A stretch of DNA of 64,000 bases from Acidobacteriota bacterium (GCA_013289765.1 JABCZI010000003.1:124001-188000), one strand, 5' to 3'; positions 51,061 to 60,886 are shown, counted from the stretch's first letter. Made by a program: numbers and translations. Notes: a model not told the origin generated them from the letters alone.

Positions 51061-54000
51061 GGCGGAAGTACATCATACAGTGGTGACGCCGGACTAATGG
51101 AGTCATTATCTTCGGCAAGCGAGATCGCTAGAATGCGGATCTTTTCGTTCACCGGCAAAGTAAGTGTCTTCGCGCCGGCGGGGACATCGATAGAATACGC
51201 GAACAAGTAGGAGTAACTGTACGGTACATTCCCGCCAGCCGCGTTATGATGATGCGAGCAGTACCAGGCCAAATCCGCCCGCTTGATATAACCCTGCTTT
51301 ATTCCAGTCATTTCGCCATAATCGTCGTGCGAAGTATCTTTCGAGGTCCAGCTTCGATCATTCCACTGCCCGATGAATCCGCCCCAGTTCTGAATGTTGA
51401 GTTCGATGCGGGAGTTTCCGAGCTCGAAAGTCGCTTTTTGATCGCCTTCCGCCGAGGCCGCAAGTATATATAAGCGGTTGAGATTGCCGGGCGGCAGATC
51501 AATCCTCTCACCCTTAGGCACGAGCGCGTTGGGCGTTCCGGTTTTCGCTGCAGCAAGTTGGAACTGTACATCGTTGAAGACAATCTGGGATGGGAGCATT
51601 TCTGCCGGAAGCGAATTGCCTTGTCGGTCAAATCCACTCTTTGACTTGGTGCCATGATTGGTTGCTGTTGCGAGGTTGTAGCGCAGAGTAATCGGCACCG
51701 AGCGCGTCGCGGAAACTTTAGCTTGCGGCGCCGCTAAGCGCACCGCGAAGGTGCGCGGCTGATAGGCGGAAAACGAAGTAAGCAAAGCGCCGTTGTTCAG
51801 TTCGGCGTTGCCGAGCGGCTGCTCCTGGCCATTGACTTCTCTTGCCTCTATGATCTGCGTGTTGAACACTACTCGAACCTCGGGTTGAGGCTTGCCATCG
51901 AGTTCCACGAGTCGAATGATTGTTTCGTCACTCTGTTCCGCCTTCTTCAAAGCCAGGACTCGAACGCGTGGGCTGGTCACTTTCAATAAAGACAATTCGC
52001 GACCTAAAACGCCAGCATGTCTCGATGTTTCGAAAGCGATGAGCGGATCGTTGAGGCTCTGCGCTTGCCAGTCGGTCTGTGCTTCCCGCCAGCCTAAGGC
52101 GTGTCCGGCAATGCCATAGACGAATTCATGATGTCCGAGATCCTGTGTGCCTTGGTCGCGATAACCGCCGCGAGTGCCTGGGGTACGAATGAGAGTAAGT
52201 CGGATCGTGTGGTCGTCCGGTTTATCCGATCCGTTCTTGCAATCGGTAAGGATCGTTGCGCCGAATTCGCCGCTCATGTCGGTCAGGTCGATCCATTGAT
52301 GCGAGGGCACTTCGAATTTCTTCGGCTCCGCCGTGGGACGCTCGATTGTGCCAATATCCCAGTTATAAGTCGCCATCTGATTCGAAGCGGCGAGAGGAAA
52401 AGTCGCTTTCAGATTTGATTCTTTGGTGTTCCAGTCGACCACGTTCGCGAATTCGACGTGCTTGCCCGAATCGCCGGCCGAAAGCCGAATGGTCTGCACA
52501 AATTTCGAACCAGCAGCCTCGCGCGAAACTTCAATCGCCACGCGTGCAGGACCGTTTTCTACGATTCGAATCTTGGCCGGACCTGTGACGTATGCTTTCG
52601 GCGCGGCTTGCTCCAGATCCCAATCCATATTCCAGGCCGGCCAACGCTCGGGATTGTCATACGAAATGGCCAGCCGGGCTGGCGCAGTAAGCAGTTCCCT
52701 TCCCAGAGTTTTATCGAAGATGCTGGCGACATCACCGTCGGAGTTGAGTCGTACGCGATAGTACTGGTTCTCTAGCGAGTTCTCGGAAACTTTCAAATGG
52801 TGAGTGCCGGCGGTGCCACTCCCAGGCCGCACATCATAAACGACGTAACCCACGGACGGCGCACTCGCTGCAAAGATCACCTTGCCGTTCGAAATCTGCG
52901 CCGCAACTTCGTTGTTATCTGGACCGATGACGTGCACGGCTTGCGGTATATCGCCTGGAAATTTTATGTTGGCTTCCACCAAGCCCTCGCGCGCAATATT
53001 CAGCGAATTAAAAACAACAATCGGTATACCTTTCGTCTCCGTGTTCAGCGCCGCCGCAACCGCCTCGGTGGCATTGGTGAGCACTCCGGCGAACTGGTTC
53101 ATCGCGATCACGTCATCGTTCCACGCGAACTCGTAAGATTTTGGCGTGGCAGTTCCGGCAGCGATATCGTGAAATTGCCCGCCCATCACCAGCGTCCATG
53201 CGTCGTTTAAGCGCTGGCGTGGGTACGGGCGCGCACCCAGCCATTCCGCCGTTATTGAAGCTTTCTCGGCTGCGTCGGCCAGTAATTCTTCTTTTCGCAG
53301 CCAGCGCTTCTGGTACGCCTGCGACGTCAAAGATCCGGCGGAGTGATTGGTTAATTCCATTTCGCCCGTGTAGCGCGGAAGTCCAGCAGCTTCGGCCGGA
53401 GCGATATCGAGGAACATCTGCTCCGCATTTGCCGAGACCACATGCACCGGACCCTCGCCAACTTTCACCGGCGGACCTACCAACTGTGCCGGCTCTTGAT
53501 TCCCAAGCTGGTTCTCACGCGGCAGACCGATCGTACCTTTGGTGACGATGGCTTCAAGGCGCTTCACGAAATCTTCGCGCGGAGCACCGCCGATATCGCC
53601 GGTACCGTAGTAGTGGTAGTCCGTGAACACGCCGCTGACTTTGCCGTTCTGCTCCACTCGCGCCGCCCAGTCGTTCTGATGATGTTCTTGCGCCCGGTCT
53701 TGATCGATCCGGGTTAACGCTCTCACTTGGTTTTGCAGGTGTATGGATTCTTCAATATCGTTTGGATCGGACTGATGCCCACTCTTCTGCTCCTGGTCCA
53801 ACTTCGTTCGCACCGCTTGCCACTTGGTTTTTGCATCTTGAAGCGTTGTGTCGGGGGCGAGCGGAGGCAACGGTTTGCTAAGATCAGTATCGATACCGCC
53901 ATCGTAAGCACCGGGATTTAACCCCGCCAGTACGCTTTCACCATCCGGGCCTGCCCACACGCCTACGTTGAAGGGAGTGCCTTCCGGCGTTTTCTCGAGT

Positions 54001-54587
54001 GACTCCGGACCTCCGGCATTGCCTGAAGATCCCCAGACCAGCTTCTGCGTGGAGAATCCTTTCACTCCAGAGTGTGCCAGAATAGTGGGTAGCGAAGATG
54101 GAAAGCCGAAGCAATCTGGCAGCATATATTCCGCACTGGCTTTGCCGAACTCTTTGCGGAACCAGTTATTGCCGTACAGGATCTGTCGAATAATACTCTC
54201 GGCACTCGGCGCGTTGACATCGCCTTCTTCCATCGACGACCCCGCCGGAAACCATCTGCCTTGGTCCACGAATTGTTTCAGCTTGGCGAAGTCTGCCGGA
54301 AAATATTCTTTCATCAACCGATAGCGATTGGCGCCGCTGAAGTTGAAAATGTAATGCGGATATTTATCCAGAAGCCGAAAATTGTCTTCCATGGTCTTAC
54401 GAAGATATTCGTCGATGACCTGCGGATACTCCCACCGCCACTCGGTATCGAGATGAGAATATCCGACCACGTAGAGTGTGGGCTGTTTGCTTAAATCTGG
54501 TTTTTCGCTGCTTTGCGCGCGGGCGGACCCAATCAACGTAAGGCAGACTGCCAGCACGGCAATCAAACTCATGTGGAATCGTCGCAT
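51039..54587 (-). CDS. alpha-mannosidase (glycoside hydrolase family 38)
   Basis: 1182 residues. GH38 alpha-mannosidases hydrolyse alpha-mannosidic bonds of glycans. An N-terminal signal peptide (MSLIAVLAVCLTLIGSARAQ) is followed by LYVVGYSHLDTEWRWEYPQ, which holds the zinc site HxD near residue 44. AEYMLPDCFGFPSSLPTILA carries the nucleophile Asp near 168, and QFHDIAAGTATPKSYEFAWN near 475 another zinc His region. A long beta-sandwich C-terminus follows. Exported, so likely extracytoplasmic. ATG 54587 is 5 bases after GGAG; an overlapping ATG at 54590 is less well spaced. Confidence 0.94.
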   Translation of the reverse strand: MRRFHMSLIAVLAVCLTLIGSARAQSSEKPDLSKQPTLYVVGYSHLDTEWRWEYPQVIDEYLRKTMEDNFRLLDKYPHYIFNFSGANRYRLMKEYFPADFAKLKQFVDQGRWFPAGSSMEEGDVNAPSAESIIRQILYGNNWFRKEFGKASAEYMLPDCFGFPSSLPTILAHSGVKGFSTQKLVWGSSGNAGGPESLEKTPEGTPFNVGVWAGPDGESVLAGLNPGAYDGGIDTDLSKPLPPLAPDTTLQDAKTKWQAVRTKLDQEQKSGHQSDPNDIEESIHLQNQVRALTRIDQDRAQEHHQNDWAARVEQNGKVSGVFTDYHYYGTGDIGGAPREDFVKRLEAIVTKGTIGLPRENQLGNQEPAQLVGPPVKVGEGPVHVVSANAEQMFLDIAPAEAAGLPRYTGEMELTNHSAGSLTSQAYQKRWLRKEELLADAAEKASITAEWLGARPYPRQRLNDAWTLVMGGQFHDIAAGTATPKSYEFAWNDDVIAMNQFAGVLTNATEAVAAALNTETKGIPIVVFNSLNIAREGLVEANIKFPGDIPQAVHVIGPDNNEVAAQISNGKVIFAASAPSVGYVVYDVRPGSGTAGTHHLKVSENSLENQYYRVRLNSDGDVASIFDKTLGRELLTAPARLAISYDNPERWPAWNMDWDLEQAAPKAYVTGPAKIRIVENGPARVAIEVSREAAGSKFVQTIRLSAGDSGKHVEFANVVDWNTKESNLKATFPLAASNQMATYNWDIGTIERPTAEPKKFEVPSHQWIDLTDMSGEFGATILTDCKNGSDKPDDHTIRLTLIRTPGTRGGYRDQGTQDLGHHEFVYGIAGHALGWREAQTDWQAQSLNDPLIAFETSRHAGVLGRELSLLKVTSPRVRVLALKKAEQSDETIIRLVELDGKPQPEVRVVFNTQIIEAREVNGQEQPLGNAELNNGALLTSFSAYQPRTFAVRLAAPQAKVSATRSVPITLRYNLATATNHGTKSKSGFDRQGNSLPAEMLPSQIVFNDVQFQLAAAKTGTPNALVPKGERIDLPPGNLNRLYILAASAEGDQKATFELGNSRIELNIQNWGGFIGQWNDRSWTSKDTSHDDYGEMTGIKQGYIKRADLAWYCSHHHNAAGGNVPYSYSYLFAYSIDVPAGAKTLTLPVNEKIRILAISLAEDNDSISPASPLYDVLPPEPSLRH

Positions 54588-54716
54588 CATCTCTCCCGGG
54601 GGAAGGTTCGAAGAAGTCCCGCTTGCGCGGCATCGGTATTGTGCGACGTTCCATCTCGATTCTGCAATCTGTGTTTCCTGATACCCTCAATTCAGGTACC
54701 AGGAGAAACCAAGTCG

Positions 54717-56531
54717 TTGCCGCCGATCATCAATGCACAGGAAATTTCGAAGGCCTTTGGAGCGAATCCACTCTTTCAGAATGTCTCTTTCACGGTTTCC
54801 GAGAGCGATCGCATTGGTTTGATCGGTCCCAACGGATCCGGAAAATCAACCCTCTTGCGAATTCTGGCGGGGGATGAAAGTCCGGATAGTGGCGAAATCG
54901 CCTTCCGAAAAAGAATCCGCCTTAGTTATGTCGCGCAGGATTCCACATTCCCATCTGGCGTTACGGTCCGCTCGGTTGCCGAGACCGCGATGAAACTCGC
55001 AGCAGTGCCAGAGTCGGAACGGGGAACTCGCTTCGCGGAGACGCTCGGGCGGGCAGGATTCGAAGACCTCGAAGCCGAGGCCTCAACCCTCTCTGGCGGC
55101 TGGCAAAAACGGCTTGCCATCGTCGAGGCGCTGGTGCAGGGGCCCGACATTCTGTTGCTGGATGAGCCTACCAATCATCTCGACCTGGCTGGAATCGAAT
55201 GGCTGGAAGATCTGCTGGCGGCGGCAGGGTTCGCCTGCGTCGTGGTTAGCCACGACCGTTATTTTCTCGAGAACGTTGCCACGGAAATGGCGGAGTTGAA
55301 CCGCACTTATGCGGATGGATTGCTGCGTGTCTCTGGCGGTTACACCCGCTTCCTTGAAAAGAAGGAGGAATTTCTGCACGCTCAGGGAAAGCGGCAGGAG
55401 GCGCTGGAAAACCTGGTTCATCGAGAAATTGAATGGCTGCGCCGCGGAGCAAAGGCGCGCACCAGAAAGTCGAAGGCTCGAATCGACAAAGCGGGCGAGT
55501 TGATGGGCGAACTCGCAGATTTGAACTACAGACGCCGCACCGGCTCGGCCCAAATCGATTTCTCGGCCACTGATCGCAAAACCAAGCGGCTGATCGAACT
55601 GGAAGAGGTCTCTTGCGAGATGGGCAATCGGACACTCTTCAAGAAACTTAATTTCGTAATCACCGCGGGAATGAGAGTGGGACTGGTGGGTCCGAACGGC
55701 AGCGGAAAGACAAGTTTGCTGCGGCTGCTGCGCGGAGAATCTCTACCTAGCCAAGGCGAAATTCACCGCGCCGATTGGCTGCGCATTGTTTATTTCGACC
55801 AGACCCGCGAACTCGATCCCGATGTGACTTTGCGCCGCGCCCTGGCCCCCGAAGGTGATTCCGTGGTTTACCAGGATCGAATGATCCATGTGGCGGCATG
55901 GGCGGCAAAGTTCCTGTTTACCGGAGAGCAACTGAATCAGCCAGTGGGAAAGCTTTCCGGCGGCGAGCGGGCGCGAGTGTTGATTGCCCAACTCATGCTG
56001 CAACCCGCCGACATATTGCTGCTCGATGAACCCACGAACGATCTCGACATTCCGACTCTGGATATTCTGGAAGAAAGCCTGCTTGAGTTTCGTGGATCGC
56101 TCGTTCTGGTTACGCACGATCGCTACATGCTGGATCGCGTGTCAACCCTGGTTCTGGGGCTTGATGGAGAAGGCAACGCAGAAGTCTTCGCCGATTACTC
56201 GCAATGGGAAACCTGGCTGGAGGAGCGCAAAGCGGCGGCCCGCAGCGATGTGCGTTCCGCTGGACGCGGCGCGGCCGCTGATGAACCTGCCCGGCAATCA
56301 GCCGGCAAGAAAAAGCTCTCGTATCTGGAAGCGCGCGAATACGAAGCAATTGAAAATCGCGTCGCTGAAGCGGAGGAAGTATTGCAGAGCAAGCGGGAAC
56401 AGCTTGACGATCCCAGGATCGCCAGCGACGGTCCGCGACTGCTGACGGCTCATGCCGAGTTGGAAGAAGCGCAGGGCCGAGTGGATACGCTGTATGCGCG
56501 GTGGGCTGAGTTAGAGAAAAAAAAGAATTGA
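54717..56531 (+). CDS. ABC-F family ATPase (Uup-like)
   Basis: 604 residues. Two ABC domains in tandem: GLIGPNGSGKSTLLRIL, then LSGGWQKR in the first; GLVGPNGSGKTSLLRLL and LSGGERAR in the second. No membrane segments, as for ABC-F factors that act on ribosomes. DHLDLAGIEWLEDLL-like linkers separate them. The C-terminal coiled coil (KKLSYLEAREYEAIENRVAE ... LYARWAELEKKK) is the Uup type, which binds DNA/ribosomal structures. TTG 54717 is preceded by CAGGAG at 11 bases; longer upstream frames lack domain content. Divergent from the alpha-mannosidase. Confidence 0.9.
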   Translation: MPPIINAQEISKAFGANPLFQNVSFTVSESDRIGLIGPNGSGKSTLLRILAGDESPDSGEIAFRKRIRLSYVAQDSTFPSGVTVRSVAETAMKLAAVPESERGTRFAETLGRAGFEDLEAEASTLSGGWQKRLAIVEALVQGPDILLLDEPTNHLDLAGIEWLEDLLAAAGFACVVVSHDRYFLENVATEMAELNRTYADGLLRVSGGYTRFLEKKEEFLHAQGKRQEALENLVHREIEWLRRGAKARTRKSKARIDKAGELMGELADLNYRRRTGSAQIDFSATDRKTKRLIELEEVSCEMGNRTLFKKLNFVITAGMRVGLVGPNGSGKTSLLRLLRGESLPSQGEIHRADWLRIVYFDQTRELDPDVTLRRALAPEGDSVVYQDRMIHVAAWAAKFLFTGEQLNQPVGKLSGGERARVLIAQLMLQPADILLLDEPTNDLDIPTLDILEESLLEFRGSLVLVTHDRYMLDRVSTLVLGLDGEGNAEVFADYSQWETWLEERKAAARSDVRSAGRGAAADEPARQSAGKKKLSYLEAREYEAIENRVAEAEEVLQSKREQLDDPRIASDGPRLLTAHAELEEAQGRVDTLYARWAELEKKKN

Positions 56532-56549
56532 AGTCTGTTATTGCTGTCC

Positions 56550-57161
56550 TCAGGATGCCAGACAAAAAGCGATGATCGTGTTTCCGCGAGCTCCGCTACA
56601 CTTTTCGCGTTTCTTCAACAACTCCGATTCAAGATCGTGCGGGTCAGGCTTCATCTCGCAGGCCGCTATCTCTTTGTCTGAGGCGCCTTGATAGCAGAGC
56701 TCGCAAACCCCTAACCCATCCTCCGACTGAACCGGCGGTCCAAAGACCCGGCAGGTCATGGGGCGTGCTTCGTAGAGTTCGCAGTTCCCTGTTGCAGGAT
56801 CGAGGGCGGGGCAGGGTTCATCGTTCGCGAAATCAGAAAAGCTGGCGGCAGCTTCCGCGTCTTCGTCCAAAATGCCGCTCACCGGATCGCCCGGAAACTC
56901 TGCGGCGAGCTGAGCAACCGATTCGCGAGCCCGTTCACGCACCCCTGCCGCGCGTTTCGGGGCATGCCTCTCAAGTTCCGCCAGCCCTCGCCGCAATCGT
57001 TCGGCATCCAGTTGATTGATCGGGAACACTCCAATGCAGCACTGCGTACAGCCCGGGCGGCACACCAGCCACGATCCGCTGCACCGCGCCGCTTCGGCCA
57101 AGGCGGAGTCCACAATTTGAATGAGTGCCCGATCTTTTGCAGCTGGAAATCGAGTCGGCAT
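56550..57161 (-). CDS. YkgJ-family Cys-cluster protein
   Basis: 203 residues. The cysteine pattern CRPGCTQCCIGVFPINQLDA, CPALDPATGNCELYEARPMT, and CRVFG is that of the YkgJ/CxxCxxCC cluster family, which binds zinc or iron-sulfur. The middle is helical and Arg-rich (RRGLAELERHAPKRAAGVRE). Its function is unknown in the family. ATG 57161 is preceded by AGGAGG. Tail-to-tail with the ABC-F gene (18-base gap). Confidence 0.83.
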   Translation of the reverse strand: MPTRFPAAKDRALIQIVDSALAEAARCSGSWLVCRPGCTQCCIGVFPINQLDAERLRRGLAELERHAPKRAAGVRERARESVAQLAAEFPGDPVSGILDEDAEAAASFSDFANDEPCPALDPATGNCELYEARPMTCRVFGPPVQSEDGLGVCELCYQGASDKEIAACEMKPDPHDLESELLKKREKCSGARGNTIIAFCLAS

Positions 57162-57308
57162 ACTGATGCCTCCTATCATATAACTCTGGAATACCCTCCT
57201 CCTCCTCGGTTCCGCAAATGTTGTCAGCAGATGTTTACCTGCACCGTCCTCCCGTATATTGGAACCAGTCCGGTGCCGGGTTAATGCGTTGCCCGGTCAG
57301 CGGGGGCC

Positions 57309-58307
57309 ATGAAGCAAATTTCAGACGAATCGTTCATTGGCGTCGATGTCGGCGGCACGAAAGTGGCGGCGGGCTTAGTCAACTCTGCAGGCGAGATCAC
57401 CCACCAGCTGCGCACCCCCATGGTGGCGACGGACGCAGTTGCGGGTCTAGCTGCAGTAACGTCGGCGATCGATTCGGTGCGGACCGCCGCCACTGCTAGC
57501 GTTGACTCAAAGAGCTCGATCTCCGCGATCGGAATCTGCGCCCCCGGCCCGCTTAATCCTCGGACCGGCGTCGTAATCAATCCTCCAAATCTTCCGGGCT
57601 GGCGCAACTTTCCGCTTGCAGCGGAAATATCGAAGGCTTATAGCCTACCGGTTCGAATCGACAACGACGCCAATGCGGCTGCCCTCGCAGAAGCCTTATG
57701 GGGCGCGGGGCGCGGCTATCGAAATGTCTTTTACGCCACCATTGGTACGGGCATCGGAACTGGAATTGTGTTCGACGGCCGCATCTACCACGGCCGCACG
57801 GGAGCCGCCGGCGAGGGAGGTCACATGAGCATCGACTACCGCGGCCCGCGCTGCGGCTGCGGCAAACTGGGCTGCGTCGAAGCCCTGGCCTCCGGTCCTA
57901 GCATCGCTCGACGTGCCTCGGAAAAGATCGCGGCGGGCCACAGATCCAGTATCCAAGACCGTGCCGCAGGGCATGTCGGCCTCATCACCGCGGAAATGGT
58001 GGCTCAAGCTTATCTCGCCGGTGATGCCATGGCGAAACAGGTGTTGCAGGAAACGGCCACGTTTCTTGCCGTATGGCTGGGCAATATCATTGACCTGCTT
58101 GAGCCTGACGTGATGATTCTTGGCGGCGGCGCGGCGGCCATGCTGCAACCGTTTTTCGCCGACATACGCGATCAATTACCCACTTGGTGTGTGAATTCCC
58201 AATGTCAGGAGATCCCTCTCCTGCCAGCCCATTACGGCGCGGATGCCGGCATCGCGGGCGGTGCCGCGCTTTGCCGTGATCTCAGTGCCAACACCTTGAA
58301 TCACTGA
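57309..58307 (+). CDS. ROK-family sugar kinase (probable glucokinase)
   Basis: 332 residues. FIGVDVGGTKVAAGLV (ATP-binding), GICAPGPLNPRTGVVINPPN, and DNDANAAALAEALWGAGRGY carry the ROK core; GTGIGTGIVFDGRIYHGRTG follows, and GHMSIDYRGPRCGCGKLGCV gives the zinc motif HxnCxCGxxGC. Length and motifs fit NagC/ROK glucokinases. It phosphorylates a hexose at the 6-position with ATP. No regulator DNA-binding domain is present, so it is an enzyme rather than a repressor. Monocistronic by position. Confidence 0.93.
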   Translation: MKQISDESFIGVDVGGTKVAAGLVNSAGEITHQLRTPMVATDAVAGLAAVTSAIDSVRTAATASVDSKSSISAIGICAPGPLNPRTGVVINPPNLPGWRNFPLAAEISKAYSLPVRIDNDANAAALAEALWGAGRGYRNVFYATIGTGIGTGIVFDGRIYHGRTGAAGEGGHMSIDYRGPRCGCGKLGCVEALASGPSIARRASEKIAAGHRSSIQDRAAGHVGLITAEMVAQAYLAGDAMAKQVLQETATFLAVWLGNIIDLLEPDVMILGGGAAAMLQPFFADIRDQLPTWCVNSQCQEIPLLPAHYGADAGIAGGAALCRDLSANTLNH

Positions 58308-58448
58308 TCTTTTTTAGAAGCGGTTGCCCTTGACCGCTGGCAGTCGCGGATGTCAAACTATTGGTGGAAAGAACCGCTATAATCGGCGACAGCGTCTCAT
58401 GCGCGCCTGATTGCACTTATTCTGAACAACTTAGGACTTCCGGACTCC

Positions 58449-58781
58449 ATGATCATCCTTGTCACCATTCTTCACGTGATGGTTTGTCTGTTTCTAATAA
58501 TTGTCGTTCTCCTGCAAAGCGGAAAGGCCGGGGATATTTCAGCCGCCTTCGGCGGACAAGGCAGTCAAGCGGCATTCGGGCCGCGTGGCGCAGCCACGGC
58601 GCTTTCCAAGGCGACCACACTTTCGGCAGTGCTCTTCATGCTGACCTCGGTAACTCTCTCCGTCTATGCCGTTAAGCACGGCGGTCCAAGCTCGGTGTTA
58701 CAGGGAGTGAAATCAGCGCCTGCCAAGACGCAACCAGTCGCTCCTGCACCCACGCCTGCAAATCCTCCGGCAAAGAAATAA
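58449..58781 (+). CDS. secG: preprotein translocase subunit SecG
   Basis: 110 residues. Two membrane helices, TILHVMVCLFLIIVVLLQSG and KATTLSAVLFMLTSVTLSVY, flank the cytosolic loop AAFGGQGSQAAFGPRG, the conserved signature of SecG. SecG is the accessory subunit of SecYEG in the inner membrane and eases SecA-driven export. The C-terminal 35 residues are Ala/Pro/Lys-rich. A -10 (TATAAT at about 58376) may serve it; no strong -35 is seen. Often next to tpiA, but not here. Confidence 0.95.
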   Translation: MIILVTILHVMVCLFLIIVVLLQSGKAGDISAAFGGQGSQAAFGPRGAATALSKATTLSAVLFMLTSVTLSVYAVKHGGPSSVLQGVKSAPAKTQPVAPAPTPANPPAKK

Positions 58782-58969
58782 ATCGATCGAACCGGCGCCG
58801 TCCTCCCGCAAGCTTTTCTCGGGACTTTTTTCCCGCTTGTCCTCGTTGGTGTTGAAGCGTCGCTCGTGCAGTTTTCTACCTCGCAGGTTGCGGGTTTCGC
58901 TGTAATTGTATTCGCCCCATGCGGATGCTACCATTCAGTGTCGGCACTTATAGCCGGGAGGTGTTTAAA

Positions 58970-59284
58970 ATGTCGGATCGAGATGGCAGCGGTTTTGCTT
59001 GGTTTTTGGCCGGTTTAGGCGTCGGAGCGGCCGTGGGAATTTTATACGCCCCGCAGTCGGGCAGCGAAACGCGTGAGGCGCTTCGCGCTCGCGCCGAAGA
59101 AGGTCGCGAGTACATGAAGACTCGCGCCCGCGATGCTCGCAGTCAGGCCTCAGAATGGGTTGATAAGGGCCGCGATGTCGTAAGTCAGCAGAAGGATCAG
59201 TTCAAGGCCGCCTATGAGGCGGGACGGCAAGCCTATCAGGAAGCAACCTCTGAGACCGTTGCCGGGCCGCCTAAAAACCTGTAA
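58970..59284 (+). CDS. YtxH-domain protein
   Basis: 104 residues. FAWFLAGLGVGAAVGILYAP is the Gly-rich helix of the YtxH (DUF3618-like) domain, followed by SGSETREALRARAEEGRE and a charged coiled coil. ATG 58970 follows GGAGG. Such proteins are associated with the cell envelope and stress; function unknown. It lies 56 bases before the membrane-coiled-coil gene at 59341, with which it forms an apparent operon. Confidence 0.85.
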   Translation: MSDRDGSGFAWFLAGLGVGAAVGILYAPQSGSETREALRARAEEGREYMKTRARDARSQASEWVDKGRDVVSQQKDQFKAAYEAGRQAYQEATSETVAGPPKNL

Positions 59285-59340
59285 GCATTTAGATCAGCGG
59301 CAGCGGCGTTCCAATAGCCGCGCCGCAAGGATCTCTCTCT

Positions 59341-59862
59341 ATGGAAAACCTAACCACTGTCTTCATTGCGATAACCGGGGCTGCGGTAATCCTGCAAGCG
59401 GGGCTGCTCGCCGCCATGTACTTGGCGATGCGAAAGACAAGCACGCGCCTGGAATCGCTGGCCGAAGAAGTAAAGACCAAAGTTCTCCCTACCGTCGATT
59501 CGGCGCAGTCACTGCTTGCTGAGCTTCGCCCCAAGCTGCAAGTCATCATTGAAAATGTGGCGGAAACTACTACCACGGTTCGCGGCCAAATACAGCGCGT
59601 GGACGCCACTGTAGACGATGTAGTCGATCGCGCACGCCTGCAGGTTATTCGCGCCGACGATTTGCTGAGCCGCACCCTTGACAAAGTCGAAGAGACGTCC
59701 GAGATCGTGCATAAGACGGTGGTTTCGCCAGTTCGGCACGTGTCCGGATTGGTCCGAGGCGTAACCGCCGGAATCGAATTCCTGGTCGCTGGACGCGCGC
59801 ACAAAAATGGCGGTAGCCGCGATCCTCGGCGTCCTGTGCCGCAGGATGAGATGTTTATCTGA
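59341..59862 (+). CDS. membrane-anchored coiled-coil protein (DUF948-like)
   Basis: 173 residues. One membrane helix (AITGAAVILQAGLLAAMYLA, about residues 10-30) precedes a long coiled-coil region: RLESLAEEVKTKVLPTVDSA, VIIENVAETTTTVRGQIQRV, and DDLLSRTLDKVEETSEIVHK. It resembles DUF948/YtxH-associated membrane proteins. Adjacent to the YtxH gene and likely cotranscribed. The function is probably structural; the end is Arg/Pro-rich. Confidence 0.75.
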   Translation: MENLTTVFIAITGAAVILQAGLLAAMYLAMRKTSTRLESLAEEVKTKVLPTVDSAQSLLAELRPKLQVIIENVAETTTTVRGQIQRVDATVDDVVDRARLQVIRADDLLSRTLDKVEETSEIVHKTVVSPVRHVSGLVRGVTAGIEFLVAGRAHKNGGSRDPRRPVPQDEMFI

Positions 59863-59938
59863 TGTCGTAGGTACTGAATGGAAGAAGAAGAAGAAGAGCC
59901 TAGCGAAGCCTCCCTCTGGCTCCCGAACTAGAGTTTCC

Positions 59939-60790
59939 TTACTGAATCTGAATCACGCTGGCCGACTCGCCCGCTTTGATCTCTACCACCCGCGCCGCCA
60001 CTCTCCGTGCGAAAGCAAAGATCGACTTGGCATGCGGCGAATTCTCTCCCTCTAACACGACCGGCTTCCCGCCGTCTCCCGACTTGCGCACCTCGGAATC
60101 AAGTTCAATGTTTCCCAGGAACGGCACTGTAAATTGCTGCGCCATCCTCTCCGCCCCGCCGCGGGAAAAAATATCGATTTCATGATTGCAATGCGGACAC
60201 ACGAAATAACTCATGTTCTCGACCACTCCAACAATATCCACTTTCATCTGCCGGAACATCTCGATCGCCTTACGCGCATCTTGCAGCGAAACGTCAGAGG
60301 GAGTCGAAACCACCACCGCGCCCGTCAGCGGCACCGACTGCACCAGCGACAGCGCTATGTCTCCCGTTCCCGGCGGAAGATCCACCACCATGTAGTCCAG
60401 ATGTCCCCACTCCACCATCCCCAGGAATTGCTTCACGATCTGGTGCAGCATGGGGCCGCGCCATATGACAGGCTTGTCGCCGGGATTGAGAAACCCGACC
60501 GAGATCACTTTCACTCCAAAAGCCTGCAGCGGCTCAATGCGGTTTTCTCCCACCATCTTCGGCTGCCCGCTCATCCCCAGCATCAGCGGGACATTCGGCC
60601 CATACACATCCGCGTCCAGTAGCCCCACCTTGTGGCCCATCTTGGCCAAAGCGACCGCCAGATTTACCGAGAGCGTGGTTTTGCCCACGCCTCCCTTGCC
60701 CGAACCTACGGCAATGATGGCATCGACGCCCGGCAACGGCTGCGGCCCCGGCGTGGCTTGCCCGGGATGAGACGGCATATGTGCGTTCAA
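59939..60790 (-). CDS. mrp: Mrp/NBP35-family iron-sulfur carrier ATPase
   Basis: 283 residues. The deviant Walker A IIAVGSGKGGVGKTTLSVNL is near residue 25, YMVVDLPPGTGDIALSLVQS is the Walker B region, and VCPHCNHEID carries the CxxC Cys pair that bridges an [4Fe-4S] cluster between subunits. Mrp proteins carry and deliver Fe-S clusters. This copy lacks the usual N-terminal MIP18/DUF59 domain, starting right at the P-loop. TTG 60790 follows GGAG; ATG 60778 is the alternative. No other Fe-S assembly genes are adjacent. Confidence 0.92.
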   Translation of the reverse strand: MNAHMPSHPGQATPGPQPLPGVDAIIAVGSGKGGVGKTTLSVNLAVALAKMGHKVGLLDADVYGPNVPLMLGMSGQPKMVGENRIEPLQAFGVKVISVGFLNPGDKPVIWRGPMLHQIVKQFLGMVEWGHLDYMVVDLPPGTGDIALSLVQSVPLTGAVVVSTPSDVSLQDARKAIEMFRQMKVDIVGVVENMSYFVCPHCNHEIDIFSRGGAERMAQQFTVPFLGNIELDSEVRKSGDGGKPVVLEGENSPHAKSIFAFARRVAARVVEIKAGESASVIQIQ

Positions 60791-60886
60791 CTGATCACAC
60801 TCCAGATAAATTCAGGATGGCTAGAACATTAAATTATACAGCCCAGAATCGATACCCACTTTAGATAGACGCTCACGTAGCGACAG

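Noticed and set aside
59875-59900. Run of GAA triplets between the membrane-coiled-coil gene and mrp
   Set aside because: Simple purine repeat of about five units, with no coding frame or structure; too short to interpret.
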